Below the pieces are notes generated by a model that was not told the origin of the DNA, did no database searches, and saw nothing but the letters and a program-made list of their open reading frames with translations. Shown piece by piece: positions 9,003 through 18,423 of a stretch of DNA of 64,000 nucleotides (the stretch's first letter is position 1; each line of letters begins with the position of its first letter). The stretch covers positions 1-64,000 of the forward strand of contig JABSSD010000158.1 of NCBI GenBank assembly GCA_013214575.1. Direction: 5' to 3'. Both the position numbers and the translations under genes were made by a program. This stretch comes from Paracoccaceae bacterium (GTDB taxonomy: Bacteria; Pseudomonadota; Alphaproteobacteria; Rhodobacterales; Rhodobacteraceae).

Positions 9003-9022
9003 GGTGCGTGCCAGCACGCACC
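9003..9022. terminator. Hairpin between convergent genes
   Basis: A perfect 9-bp stem (9003-9011 with 9014-9022) with a 2-base gap sits between the stops of the NDUFA9-like gene and uppP. There is no T-run, so it is not a classic terminator, but its position between convergent genes fits a bidirectional stop. Confidence 0.4.
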
Positions 9023-9045
9023 CTACGCCACCGCACTGCTGCGGG

Positions 9046-9852
9046 TCAGCTGCTGTAGGCGATGCTGAGCAGCACGACGCCAAGAATGACTCGGTAGATG
9101 ACATATGGTGTAAAGCTGACATGGCGCAGCAGCCGCATCATCAGGCTCAGCGCGACCAGTGCAGAGAGCATCGATAGCAGCGCCACAAGTGCCGCGTCGC
9201 GGATCACTGCGGCATTGGCGTCGACCGCCATTTCACTGCCCAGAAGAAGTCCCGAGGCAATGATCGTGGGGATCGACATCAGCATCGAGATGCGGGCGCT
9301 GTCGGTGCGGTTGTAGCCCAGCTGTCGGGCTCCTGTGATGGTGATCCCGGACCGCGAGGTGCCGGGGATCAGCGCCAGCATCTGCCACAGCCCCATGATC
9401 AGCGCATCTTTTATCCCCCAGTCACAGGCTGTTTTGCCAGTGCGGCCCTTTTGGTCGGCGATATAGAGCACAAGCCCAAAGCCCAGCATGGTCCAGCCGA
9501 TCACTGTCATCGACCGCAGGGCGCTGCTGAGGCCGGTGAAATGCAGGATGGCGCCGAGGATGATGGTTGGAATTGTGGCAACCAGCAGTCCCAGTGCAAG
9601 GCGTGATCCGGCGGTGTCGGCGCGTCCGGTCATCAGTCGGGGCACGCCGGTCAAGCCAATCCGCACGTCGCTCCAGAAAAACATAACAACGGCTGCTAGG
9701 GTGCCGATATGGGCCGCCACATCGATCAATTGCCCCTGGTCCTGCAGGCCGGTCAGGGCGGGCAGTAGAATCAGGTGGCCAGAGGAGGAGATCGGTAGGA
9801 ATTCGGTTATACCCTGGATGAGTGCAACCAGAATGAGCTGAAAAAGCGGCAT
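9046..9852 (-). CDS. uppP: Undecaprenyl-diphosphatase (BacA/UppP)
   Basis: This integral inner-membrane enzyme removes a phosphate from undecaprenyl diphosphate. That recycles the lipid carrier used for peptidoglycan and other surface polymers, and high levels give bacitracin resistance. The two family signatures are present: GITEFLPISSSGHL (residues 14-27) with its Glu and Ser residues, and PGTSRSGITITGAR in the second half. The 268-residue length and about eight hydrophobic segments are normal. An AGGAT ribosome site lies before ATG 9852. It is divergent from gltD across 240 bases. Confidence 0.95.
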   Translation of the reverse strand: MPLFQLILVALIQGITEFLPISSSGHLILLPALTGLQDQGQLIDVAAHIGTLAAVVMFFWSDVRIGLTGVPRLMTGRADTAGSRLALGLLVATIPTIILGAILHFTGLSSALRSMTVIGWTMLGFGLVLYIADQKGRTGKTACDWGIKDALIMGLWQMLALIPGTSRSGITITGARQLGYNRTDSARISMLMSIPTIIASGLLLGSEMAVDANAAVIRDAALVALLSMLSALVALSLMMRLLRHVSFTPYVIYRVILGVVLLSIAYSS

Positions 9853-10093
9853 TAAATGGGTATCCTGTTGGGCCGCGAGAAGTCGCTAGGCTCATTCATT
9901 TTGTATAAGTGTCACGTTTCAAATGAAAGTCTTTGATTTAGGTCCGGTATGCGCCCTAAAATACCTGTACATTCGCCCGTCGTCAGGTATCAGACAGTAA
10001 GTGCTGGCATATAAGGTCAGCTTTACTGACGTTTATTCCGCCGTGCTCTGACTATCCTTAGATCGCAGCCAGCCAATTCAGGGAGTCTGACCC

Positions 10094-11533
10094 GTGGCCA
10101 AGCAACCGATGCTCAAATTCGTGCAAATCGAGCGCGATATGCCCGACAAGCGCACTGCCGATGCGCGCCGGGAAGATTTCGACGAAATCTATACCGAATA
10201 TGCCGCCGCCAAGGCGCAGGAGCAGTCCAGCCGATGCAGCCAATGTGGGGTGCCATATTGTCAGGATCACTGCCCGCTGCAAAACAACATCCCCGACTGG
10301 TTGCAGCTCACTGCGACGGGCCGGCTCGAGGAAGCCTATCAGATCAGTCAGGCGACCAATACCTTCCCCGAGATCTGCGGCCGGATTTGCCCGCAGGACC
10401 GGCTGTGTGAAGGCAATTGTGTCATTGAGCAGTCTGGCCACGGCACCGTGACCATCGGCGCGGTTGAGAAATACATCACCGACACCGCCTGGGATCGGGG
10501 TTGGGTCAAACCGGCGTCTCCCTCTACTGAGCGGGTTGAAAGCGTTGGCATCATTGGGGCTGGCCCCGGCGGTCTGGCGGCGGCTGACATGCTGCGTCAG
10601 GCTGGCGTACAGGTCACCGTATATGATCGCTCGGATCGGGCCGGTGGGTTGATGATGTATGGTATTCCCGGCTTCAAACTGGAAAAAGACGTGGTTCAGC
10701 GCCGCAATGATCTGCTGGCTGAGGGCGGCGTCAAGTTTGAGCTGAACTGTGCCATTGGCGAAGATATCTCCTTTGCTGATCTGCGCGCCAGGCATGATGC
10801 GGTGATCATTGCCACCGGTGTCTATACCTCACGCGATCTGGCGATGCCGGGCAGTGGCGCCGCTGGCATTGAAAAAGCCATCGATTTCCTGACCGCGTCG
10901 AACAAGAAGAGCTTTGGTGACGAAGTTGCCGAATTCACCAGCGGCCAGATGAACGCCAAGGGCAAGCGCGTGGTGGTGATTGGCGGCGGTGATACCGCCA
11001 TGGACTGCGTGCGCACCTCGATTCGCCAGGGTGCGATTTCGGTTAAATGTCTGTATCGCCGGGACCGGGCCAATATGCCGGGCTCTCAGCGTGAGACCCA
11101 GAACGCCGAAGAAGAAGGCGTGATCTTTGAGTGGCTGTCCGCCCCCAAGGGCTTCACAGACGACAGCGGAAAAGTCTCAGGCGTGATGGTGCAAAAGATG
11201 CGTCTGGGGCAACCTGATGCTTCGGGTCGCCAGGCGCCGGAAGTGATCGATGGTTCCGATTATGTTGAAGAGGCCGATTTGGTGATCAAAGCGCTGGGCT
11301 TTGAGCCGGAAGACCTGCCAACGCTTTGGGATCAGCCGCAATTGCCGGTGACCCGCTGGGGCACCATCAAGGCCGAATTCACCTCAGGTGCGACCGATAT
11401 GGACGGTGTCTATGCGGTGGGCGACATCGTGCGCGGTGCCAGCCTGGTTGTCTGGGCGATCAAGGATGGCCGCGATTGTGCGCAGGCGATTCTGGCAAAG
11501 ATGGATGCAGCGATGATCCAGGCGGCTGAATGA
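10094..11533 (+). CDS. gltD: Glutamate synthase (NADPH) small subunit
   Basis: The beta subunit oxidises NADPH and passes electrons through FAD and Fe-S clusters to GltB for making glutamate from glutamine and 2-oxoglutarate. The N-terminal cysteines CSQCGVPYCQDHCP and CGRICPQDRLCEGNC form the cluster region. GAGPGGLAAADML (about 157) binds FAD and GGGDTAMDC (about 297) binds NADPH. The length of 479 is typical. The start is GTG 10094, preceded by gggag at 10081-10085; no ATG fits better. Unusually, gltB does not follow directly: a methyltransferase gene and a start-less frame lie between, so the two subunits may not be translated in a coupled way. Confidence 0.95.
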   Translation: MAKQPMLKFVQIERDMPDKRTADARREDFDEIYTEYAAAKAQEQSSRCSQCGVPYCQDHCPLQNNIPDWLQLTATGRLEEAYQISQATNTFPEICGRICPQDRLCEGNCVIEQSGHGTVTIGAVEKYITDTAWDRGWVKPASPSTERVESVGIIGAGPGGLAAADMLRQAGVQVTVYDRSDRAGGLMMYGIPGFKLEKDVVQRRNDLLAEGGVKFELNCAIGEDISFADLRARHDAVIIATGVYTSRDLAMPGSGAAGIEKAIDFLTASNKKSFGDEVAEFTSGQMNAKGKRVVVIGGGDTAMDCVRTSIRQGAISVKCLYRRDRANMPGSQRETQNAEEEGVIFEWLSAPKGFTDDSGKVSGVMVQKMRLGQPDASGRQAPEVIDGSDYVEEADLVIKALGFEPEDLPTLWDQPQLPVTRWGTIKAEFTSGATDMDGVYAVGDIVRGASLVVWAIKDGRDCAQAILAKMDAAMIQAAE

Positions 11534-11736
11534 AAGTTCAGTCTGCCTAAGGCAGTAACTCTGATGCGAGTGGTTTGAATGAATTGGGTGTTTGAAGGCA
11601 GCAGCAAGCGGATTGGTGTTGGCGCTGGATTTGTGCAATTGTGGAGCTGCAATTGCGCAGGCACAACCGCCTTTGGCGATACACAATGTGCTTCAAAAAC
11701 CCAAAATATATTCGGCACTGCCGCAAGGAGTGACTA

Positions 11737-12723
11737 ATGGAATTGGCATCAATCAAACGTATTTTCTCCGGCGAGAAACCAGCAAAACCTCTGGCTCAAA
11801 AACCTCCGGTGACCGCTCGGGACTTTATGTCCGACCGCCCACAGAACGCGGGCCTAAAAATCAATTTTCTCTCGTTTGAACGGGAGATACTGAACAGGGC
11901 CGAGGCGCTGGCCGGGAGTGGTATCCCTGCGGTGCTGTCGGTTCTGCGGCGGCTGGGGCTGGATGGTTTTTCGCGGCTGATGTGGAGCCTGCCGCTAGAG
12001 GCCTATCCGCAGCTGTCAAAATGCCTGCCCAAAATGACTGACATGGCTGTTCAGGCCAAATGGACCGGCCAAAGCGGGCTGCCACTGATGGTGCAAAGCG
12101 TCAGTTTCGTGCGCGCGGTGGCCGATGACTATAACCGGCTGACCGGCCGCTCTCTGGCTGGCGCAACCATGTTGGATTTTGGCTGTGGCTACGGCCGGTT
12201 TCTGCGGTTGATGACCTATTATTCGGACCCCGATAAGGTGCATGGCTGCGATCCGATGGAGGCGTCGTTGGACCAGTGCCTGTCCTGCGATATCCCCAAT
12301 GCAATTGAAATGTCGGACTACGTACCAGAAACGCTGCCGTATCCGGACAAGACATTCGATTTTGCGTTTGCCTTTTCGGTTTTCACCCACACCTCTGGTC
12401 AGGCGATGCATGCGGCGCTGAAGGCGCTGCGCCCTGTGGTCAAGCAGAATGGGCTGCTGGCCATCACCATCCGGCCAGAGGAATATTGGAGCATCAATCC
12501 AACATATGCCAAACGGGCCGAGACGATGATTGCTGCGCATCAGACCAGGGGGCTGGCGTTTGCACCGCATGCTTTGAACACATCCACCGAAATCCCCGCC
12601 TACGGCGACACCAGCGTGTCGTTGGAGAAACTGGCGGAAATCGCCGAGGACTGGGACATCGTCGGGACCAATATCTCGAGCGAGGACTTCTACCAGATCA
12701 TTGTGCTGCTAAAGCCAAAATAG
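11737..12723 (+). CDS. Class I SAM-dependent methyltransferase
   Basis: A 328-residue protein with a central methyltransferase fold. Motif I is LDFGCGYGRFLRL near residues 145-157, then an acidic turn HGCDPMEASL, and FDFAFAFSVFTHT near 208, as in Methyltransf_11/25-type enzymes. The first 120 residues have no clear domain and may choose the substrate, which cannot be predicted. A good ribosome site (aaggag, 11725-11730) precedes ATG 11737. The gene lies in the same direction between gltD and gltB, a place where Rhodobacterales usually keep the two glutamate synthase genes close. Insertion into the operon is a reasonable reading. Confidence 0.8.
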   Translation: MELASIKRIFSGEKPAKPLAQKPPVTARDFMSDRPQNAGLKINFLSFEREILNRAEALAGSGIPAVLSVLRRLGLDGFSRLMWSLPLEAYPQLSKCLPKMTDMAVQAKWTGQSGLPLMVQSVSFVRAVADDYNRLTGRSLAGATMLDFGCGYGRFLRLMTYYSDPDKVHGCDPMEASLDQCLSCDIPNAIEMSDYVPETLPYPDKTFDFAFAFSVFTHTSGQAMHAALKALRPVVKQNGLLAITIRPEEYWSINPTYAKRAETMIAAHQTRGLAFAPHALNTSTEIPAYGDTSVSLEKLAEIAEDWDIVGTNISSEDFYQIIVLLKPK

Positions 12724-12958
12724 ACCAGCTGAGCAGATATCGAAACAACATGTTGCAGCCCCTGACACGGGGGGTCTGCACGGCGACCATAAAAACCTGG
12801 CGGCCGCCCTGTTCGGCAATGCCGCCAATAACACCCTGGCGCTGGAGTTCTTCAGCGACCTGAAACCGGAAGGCTACGCGCTGACCGGAGACCATAAACG
12901 GCTCACAGCGGCGAAAGCAATCGCCCTGTTTGCACCCGAAGAAGGAGAAGACCAATGA
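12713..12958 (+). pseudogene. Start-less open frame overlapping gltB start
   Basis: After TAA 12710-12712 a frame runs 81 codons to TGA 12956-12958 with no ATG, GTG or TTG. It reads HVAAPDTGGLHGDHKNLAA, LFGNAANNTLALEFFSDLKP and LTGDHKRLTAAKAIALFAPE. Its codons look like genuine coding sequence of this genome, and its stop overlaps the gltB start as ATGA, the mark of a coupled operon gene. It is best explained as the 3' end of an older small gene upstream of gltB, cut when the methyltransferase arrived. A CTG start (for example in GG-CTG-CAC) cannot be excluded. The family was not recognised. Confidence 0.5.
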
Positions 12959-15900
12959 CCAAGTATGATGCCGAATGGGTGCGTGCCGAAGAAACCAAAC
13001 GCCAGTTTATGGCGGAAAATGGGCTCTATTCCGAGGCGGAAGAGCATTCCTCCTGTGGGGTCGGTCTGGTGGTCTCCATCGAAGGCAAGAAAAGCCGCAA
13101 AGTGGTCGAGGCCGGCATTGATGCGCTCAAGGCGATCTGGCACCGCGGCGCGGTGGATGCCGATGGCAAGACCGGGGATGGCGCGGGTATTCACGTCGAA
13201 ATCCCGGTTCGGTTTTTCTATGACCAGATCAAACGCACCGGCCACGAGCCGCGCGAAGATCAGCTGGTGGCGGTGGGGCAGGTCTTTCTGCCGCGGACCG
13301 ATTTCGGCGCTCAGGAAACCTGCCGGACCATTGTCGAATCCGAAGTTCTGCGCATGGGCTATTACATCTACGGCTGGCGCCACGTGCCGGTTGATGTGAC
13401 CTGTCTGGGCGACAAGGCCAATGCCACCCGTCCCGAGATCGAGCAGATCCTGATCAGCAACTCCAAGGGTGTCGACGAAGAAACATTTGAGCGCGAGCTT
13501 TACGTGATCCGCCGTCGGATCGAAAAAGCCGCTGCCGCCGCGCAGATATCCGGTCTCTACATTGCCTCGCTGTCCTGCCGGTCGATCATCTACAAGGGTA
13601 TGATGCTGGCTGAACAGGTTGCGGTTTTCTATCCCGACCTGATGGACGAACGGTTTGTCAGCGCCTTTGCGATCTATCACCAGCGCTATTCCACCAATAC
13701 CTTCCCGCAGTGGTGGCTGGCGCAGCCGTTCCGGATGCTGGCGCATAACGGCGAGATCAACACACTGAAGGGCAACCTGAACTGGATGAAGAGCCATGAA
13801 ATCCGCATGGCGTCGGCGTTCTTTGGCGATTTGGCCGAGGATATCAAGCCGATCGTTCCGGTTGGAGCCTCGGATTCGGCGGCGCTGGATTGCGTGTTCG
13901 AAGTGATGGTGCGTGCGGGCCGGACGGCGCCAATGGCCAAAACCATGATGGTGCCGGAAAGCTGGTCAAAACAGGCCGTTGACCTGCCACAGCCCTGGGT
14001 CGACATGTATTCCTATTGCAACTCAGTGATGGAGCCCTGGGATGGCCCGGCGGCGCTGGCGATGACCGATGGCCGTTGGGTCTGCGCCGGCCTGGACCGC
14101 AATGGTCTGCGGCCGATGCGCTATGTCATCACCGGTGACGGGCTGCTGATTGCCGGCTCCGAGGCGGGCATGGTGCCCATCGACGAGGCCTCGGTGGTTG
14201 AGAAGGGCGCTTTGGGCCCGGGTCAGATGATTGCCGTCGATATGAAAGAGGGCAAGCTGTTCCGCGACGGTGAGATCAAGGACCAACTGGCCGCCGCGCG
14301 GCCGTTTGGCGAATGGGTTGGCAAGATCAACAACCTGGAAGACAGCCTGTCTGGTGTCAGCGAGCAGGCCCTGTTCGCCGGTGACGAGCTGCACAAACGC
14401 CAGAGCGCCGCAGGCTATACAATGGAGGAGCTGGAGCAGATCCTGCATCCGATGGCTGAGGATGGCAAAGAGACCCTGGCCTCGATGGGCGATGACACCC
14501 CCAGCGCGGTTCTGTCCAAGATGTACCGGCCACTCAGCCACTTCTTCCGCCAGAACTTCTCTCAGGTGACCAACCCGCCAATTGATTCCTTGCGCGAATT
14601 CCGGGTGATGAGCCTGAAAACCCGCTTTGGCAATCTCAAGAACGTGTTGGAAGAAAGCAGCAGCCAGACCGAGATCATCGTGCTGGAGAGCCCCTTTGTC
14701 GGCAACGCCCAGTGGGACAAGCTGACGACGGAATTCAACGCACCGCTGGCCGAGATCGACTGTTCTTTTGTCCCCGGTGAAGGGGCGCTTAGCGCGGCCT
14801 TGGCGCGTGTTCGGGCCGAAACAGAAGAGGCGGTGCGCTCCGGCGCGGGCCATCTGGTCCTGACCGATCAGTACTCGGATGCTGACCGGGTGGCGATGCC
14901 GATGATTCTGGCCACCAGTGCGGTGCATTCGCATCTGACCCGCAAGGGTCTGCGCACCTTCTGCTCGCTGAACGTGCGGTCGGCAGAATGCATTGACCCG
15001 CATTACTTTGCGGTGCTGATCGGTTGTGGTGCAACCGTGGTGAACGCCTATCTGGCGCAGGATTCGCTGGCCGAACGGGTCGAGCGCGGGCTGCTGGACG
15101 GCAGCCTGACCGAGAACGTCAGCCGCTACCGCAATGCGATTGATCAGGGCCTGCTCAAGATCATGGCGAAGATGGGTATCTCGGTGATCTCCTCGTATCG
15201 TGGTGGGTTGAACTTTGAGGCGGTGGGCCTGTCACGCGCGATGTGTGCCGAGTTCTTCCCCGGCATGACCAGCCGGATCTCGGGTATCGGTGTCACCGGC
15301 ATTCAGACCAAGGCCGAAGAAATTCATGCCAAGGGCTGGATCAGCGGTCTGGACGTGTTGCCGGTGGGCGGGTTTTACAAGGCGCGCAAATCGGGCGAGA
15401 CCCATGCCTGGGAAGCCAGCTCGATGAAGCTGCTGCAGATGGCCTGCAAGCAGGCATCGTTTGAGCTGTGGAAGCAGTATTCGGCCAAGATGCAGAGCAA
15501 CCCGCCGATCCATCTGCGGGATCTGCTGGACATCAAGCCATTGGGCGAGGCAGTGCCGATTGAAGAGGTCGAAAGCATCACCTCGATCCGCAAACGCTTT
15601 GTCACTCCGGGCATGTCGCTGGGGGCACTGTCGCCCGAGGCGCATAAATCCCTGAACGTCGCAATGAACCGTATTGGCGCCAAGTCGGATTCCGGCGAGG
15701 GCGGTGAAGATCCGGCGCATTTTGTGCCGGAACCAAACGGCGACAACCCCTCTGCCAAGATCAAACAGGTGGCCTCGGGCCGCTTTGGCGTAACCGCCGA
15801 ATACCTGAACCAGTGCGAAGAGCTGGAAATCAAGGTGGCGCAGGGGGCCAAGCCCGGTGAGGGCGGCCAGCTGCCGGGCATTAAGGTCACCGAACTGATT

Positions 15901-17490
15901 GCGCGTCTGCGTCACTCGACCAAAGGGGTGACCCTGATCTCGCCGCCGCCGCACCACGATATCTATTCGATCGAAGATCTGGCGCAGCTGATCTATGACC
16001 TCAAGCAGATCAACCCACGCTGCAAGGTGACGGTGAAACTGGTGGCCTCGTCGGGTGTGGGTACCATTGCCGCTGGCGTGGCCAAGGCCAAGGCCGACAT
16101 TATACTGATCTCGGGCCATAATGGCGGCACTGGGGCGTCGCCTGCGACCTCGATCAAATACTGCGGCTTGCCGTGGGAAATGGGTCTGACCGAAGCCCAT
16201 CAGGTGCTGAGCATGAACAACCTGCGCGAGCGGGTTACCCTGCGGACCGATGGCGGCTTGCGCACCGGTCGTGACGTTCTGATGGCGGCAATGCTGGGGG
16301 CCGAGGAATACGGCATCGGCACTGCGGCCCTGATCTCGATGGGCTGTATCATGGTGCGTCAGTGCCAGTCCAACACCTGCCCGGTTGGCATTTGTACCCA
16401 GGACGAAGCCCTGCGGGCCAAGTTCGTAGACAATGCTGCGGACAAGGTTGTGAACCTGATCACCTTCTATGCGCAGGAAGTCCGCGAACTGCTGGCCTCG
16501 ATCGGGGCCCGCAGCATGGCTGAGGTGATCGGCCGTGCGGATCTGCTGGCGCAGGTCAGCCGCGGCTCGGCGCATCTGGATGATCTGGACCTGAACCCGC
16601 TGTTGATCACCGTCGATGGCTCGGCTGATATCGTTTACAACCGGGACAAGGACCGCAATGTGGTGCCCGATACGCTGGACGCCGAGATTGTTCGCGATGC
16701 CGCCCGGTTCCTGGAAGATGGCGAAAAGATGCAGCTGTCCTACACGGTGCAGAATACGGACCGTACCGTGGGCACCCGGACATCCAGCCATATTGTGCGC
16801 AACTTTGGTATGCGCAATGCGTTCCAGTCGGATCACCTGACGGTGAAACTGCAGGGATCGGCGGGCCAGTCGCTGGGCGCCTTTGCGGTGTCGGGGCTAA
16901 AGCTGGAGGTGTCGGGCGATGCCAACGACTATGTTGGCAAGGGCCTGTCCGGCGGTACCATCGTGGTGCGGCCGCCGCAGGTCAGCCCGCTGATTGCATC
17001 GGAGAACACCATCATCGGCAATACGGTTCTATACGGAGCCACCGATGGCTATCTGTTTGCAGCGGGTCGCGCTGGCGAACGGTTTGCGGTGCGCAACTCG
17101 GGTGCCAAAGTGGTGATCGAGGGCTGTGGCGCCTGTGGCTGTGAATATATGACCGGCGGGCTTGCGGTTATTCTGGGCTCTATCGGTGCCAATTTTGGCG
17201 CCGGAATGACCGGCGGCATGGCTTATCTCTATGATCCCGAGGGCGAAGCGGCGCCGATGATGAACATGGAAACCCTGGTCACCAACCCGGTGACTGTGCC
17301 GCATTGGGAAAAACAGCTGAAAGATCTGATCGAGCGCCATCTGGAGGAAACCGGCAGCCGCAAGGCCGCTGACATTCTGCAGCACTGGGACAGTGAAAAG
17401 CGCAACTTCCTGCAGGTCTGCCCGATTGAGATGCTGGTGCATCTGCCACAGCCGCTGTCGATCGAGAAGGCTGCCGTTCCGGCCGAGTAA
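12955..17490 (+). CDS. gltB: Glutamate synthase (NADPH) large subunit
   Basis: The 1511-residue alpha subunit has the four expected parts. First is a class II glutamine amidotransferase whose nucleophile is Cys34 (HSSCGVGLV), so about 33 residues are a removable propeptide. A central domain follows. Then comes the FMN/3Fe-4S synthase barrel, with GHNGGTGASPATSIKY and the cluster cysteines in CIMVRQCQSNTCPVGICT. Last is the C-terminal beta-helix with repeated G-x-x-G (GLSGGTIVVRPP, GACGCEYMTGG). It transfers ammonia from glutamine to 2-oxoglutarate, the main route of ammonium assimilation at low supply. It partners with GltD 1.4 kb upstream. A strong terminator follows. Confidence 0.97.
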   Translation: MTKYDAEWVRAEETKRQFMAENGLYSEAEEHSSCGVGLVVSIEGKKSRKVVEAGIDALKAIWHRGAVDADGKTGDGAGIHVEIPVRFFYDQIKRTGHEPREDQLVAVGQVFLPRTDFGAQETCRTIVESEVLRMGYYIYGWRHVPVDVTCLGDKANATRPEIEQILISNSKGVDEETFERELYVIRRRIEKAAAAAQISGLYIASLSCRSIIYKGMMLAEQVAVFYPDLMDERFVSAFAIYHQRYSTNTFPQWWLAQPFRMLAHNGEINTLKGNLNWMKSHEIRMASAFFGDLAEDIKPIVPVGASDSAALDCVFEVMVRAGRTAPMAKTMMVPESWSKQAVDLPQPWVDMYSYCNSVMEPWDGPAALAMTDGRWVCAGLDRNGLRPMRYVITGDGLLIAGSEAGMVPIDEASVVEKGALGPGQMIAVDMKEGKLFRDGEIKDQLAAARPFGEWVGKINNLEDSLSGVSEQALFAGDELHKRQSAAGYTMEELEQILHPMAEDGKETLASMGDDTPSAVLSKMYRPLSHFFRQNFSQVTNPPIDSLREFRVMSLKTRFGNLKNVLEESSSQTEIIVLESPFVGNAQWDKLTTEFNAPLAEIDCSFVPGEGALSAALARVRAETEEAVRSGAGHLVLTDQYSDADRVAMPMILATSAVHSHLTRKGLRTFCSLNVRSAECIDPHYFAVLIGCGATVVNAYLAQDSLAERVERGLLDGSLTENVSRYRNAIDQGLLKIMAKMGISVISSYRGGLNFEAVGLSRAMCAEFFPGMTSRISGIGVTGIQTKAEEIHAKGWISGLDVLPVGGFYKARKSGETHAWEASSMKLLQMACKQASFELWKQYSAKMQSNPPIHLRDLLDIKPLGEAVPIEEVESITSIRKRFVTPGMSLGALSPEAHKSLNVAMNRIGAKSDSGEGGEDPAHFVPEPNGDNPSAKIKQVASGRFGVTAEYLNQCEELEIKVAQGAKPGEGGQLPGIKVTELIARLRHSTKGVTLISPPPHHDIYSIEDLAQLIYDLKQINPRCKVTVKLVASSGVGTIAAGVAKAKADIILISGHNGGTGASPATSIKYCGLPWEMGLTEAHQVLSMNNLRERVTLRTDGGLRTGRDVLMAAMLGAEEYGIGTAALISMGCIMVRQCQSNTCPVGICTQDEALRAKFVDNAADKVVNLITFYAQEVRELLASIGARSMAEVIGRADLLAQVSRGSAHLDDLDLNPLLITVDGSADIVYNRDKDRNVVPDTLDAEIVRDAARFLEDGEKMQLSYTVQNTDRTVGTRTSSHIVRNFGMRNAFQSDHLTVKLQGSAGQSLGAFAVSGLKLEVSGDANDYVGKGLSGGTIVVRPPQVSPLIASENTIIGNTVLYGATDGYLFAAGRAGERFAVRNSGAKVVIEGCGACGCEYMTGGLAVILGSIGANFGAGMTGGMAYLYDPEGEAAPMMNMETLVTNPVTVPHWEKQLKDLIERHLEETGSRKAADILQHWDSEKRNFLQVCPIEMLVHLPQPLSIEKAAVPAE

Positions 17491-17506
17491 ACCGGTGACA
17501 AGCGGT

Positions 17507-17544
17507 CCCGCAGGCTGGTCGCCTGCGGGGCTGTACTTTTTTTT
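17507..17544 (+). terminator. Rho-independent terminator after gltB
   Basis: A perfect 9-bp GC-rich stem (17507-17515 with 17521-17529), 5-base loop, then eight T at 17537-17544. Confidence 0.85.
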
Positions 17545-17645
17545 AGTATGTGCACCCCGCGGTTTCGCAACGGTAGCTGGACCTGGTCCGGGCGGCGGTG
17601 ATTTTTGCTGTTGGTGCGCAGCGTGATGCCGGCCTATAGAGGGGC

Positions 17646-18356
17646 ATGGCAAAAAAGAAGAAATCCAAAAGCAAAAAGAACATCGGCGCCCTGCAATGGC
17701 TGCGGCGCTGGCTGTTGCGCGGGGTGCTGACATTTGTGGCGCTGATAGGATTTTTCATCCTTTTGTATTCGGTTGTGAACCCGCCCACCACCCATACCAT
17801 GTGGACCGAGGGCAGTCGGCTGGGCCGGATTGATCAGGACTGGGTGGCCATAGAGGATATCGCTCCGGTGATGGCGCGCGCCGTTGTCGCCGCCGAGGAT
17901 GCCCGGTTTTGCCAGCATTGGGGCATTGATGTGCGGGCGGTGCGGGCGGTGCTGGACGAAGGCAGCCAACGCGGCGGCTCTACGATTTCACAACAGGTGG
18001 TGAAGAATGTGTTCCTGTGGCAGGGCCGCAGCTGGCTGCGCAAGGCGCTGGAAACCCTGATCACGCCAGCGGTTGAGGCGGTCTGGAGCAAGCGGCGCAT
18101 TCTGGAGGTCTATTTGAATGTTGCCGAAATGGGAGAGGGCGTATTTGGTGTAAAGGCGGCGGCGCGGAGCAGTTTTGATGTGGCGCCGGATCAGCTCAAT
18201 GCAAAACAGGCGTCTTTGCTGGCGGCTGTATTGCCTGCGCCCAAAAGCCGATCTGCAAAGGCCCCCAGCCCGAAGCTGACAAAGAGAGCGCGCCATATTG
18301 CAGATGGGGCGGCCACCATCCGCGCAGATGGTCGCGCGGCGTGTTTCGAGGATTGA
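17646..18356 (+). CDS. mtgA: Monofunctional peptidoglycan transglycosylase
   Basis: A glycosyltransferase of family GT51 that polymerises lipid II into glycan strands at the inner membrane, without a transpeptidase domain. A very basic start (MAKKKKSKSKK) is followed by one membrane segment at about 24-44. The catalytic Glu84 sits in VAAEDARFCQHWGID. RGGSTISQQVVKN (about 111-123) and KRRILEVYLNVAEMGEGVFG are the next conserved motifs. The length of 236 matches the family. Translation probably starts at ATG 17646; the basic stretch is part of it. It follows the gltB terminator and so has its own promoter. Confidence 0.93.
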   Translation: MAKKKKSKSKKNIGALQWLRRWLLRGVLTFVALIGFFILLYSVVNPPTTHTMWTEGSRLGRIDQDWVAIEDIAPVMARAVVAAEDARFCQHWGIDVRAVRAVLDEGSQRGGSTISQQVVKNVFLWQGRSWLRKALETLITPAVEAVWSKRRILEVYLNVAEMGEGVFGVKAAARSSFDVAPDQLNAKQASLLAAVLPAPKSRSAKAPSPKLTKRARHIADGAATIRADGRAACFED

Positions 18357-18423
18357 AATTCCCGTCGGCGCGGGGCATTGCTGGACGGCACCTTTCTCTT
18401 GTTTCAGGACGCCTCTGACCCCT

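Noticed and set aside
11592-11879. 95-codon frame from a TTG, looking like a secreted protein start
   Set aside because: Overlaps the methyltransferase start in another frame, has no ribosome site and does not resemble a known family.
15232-16836. 534-codon open frame on the minus strand inside gltB
   Set aside because: Exact antisense of a highly conserved gene in GC-rich DNA, where long shadow frames are common; rich in Arg, His and Gln with no family match.
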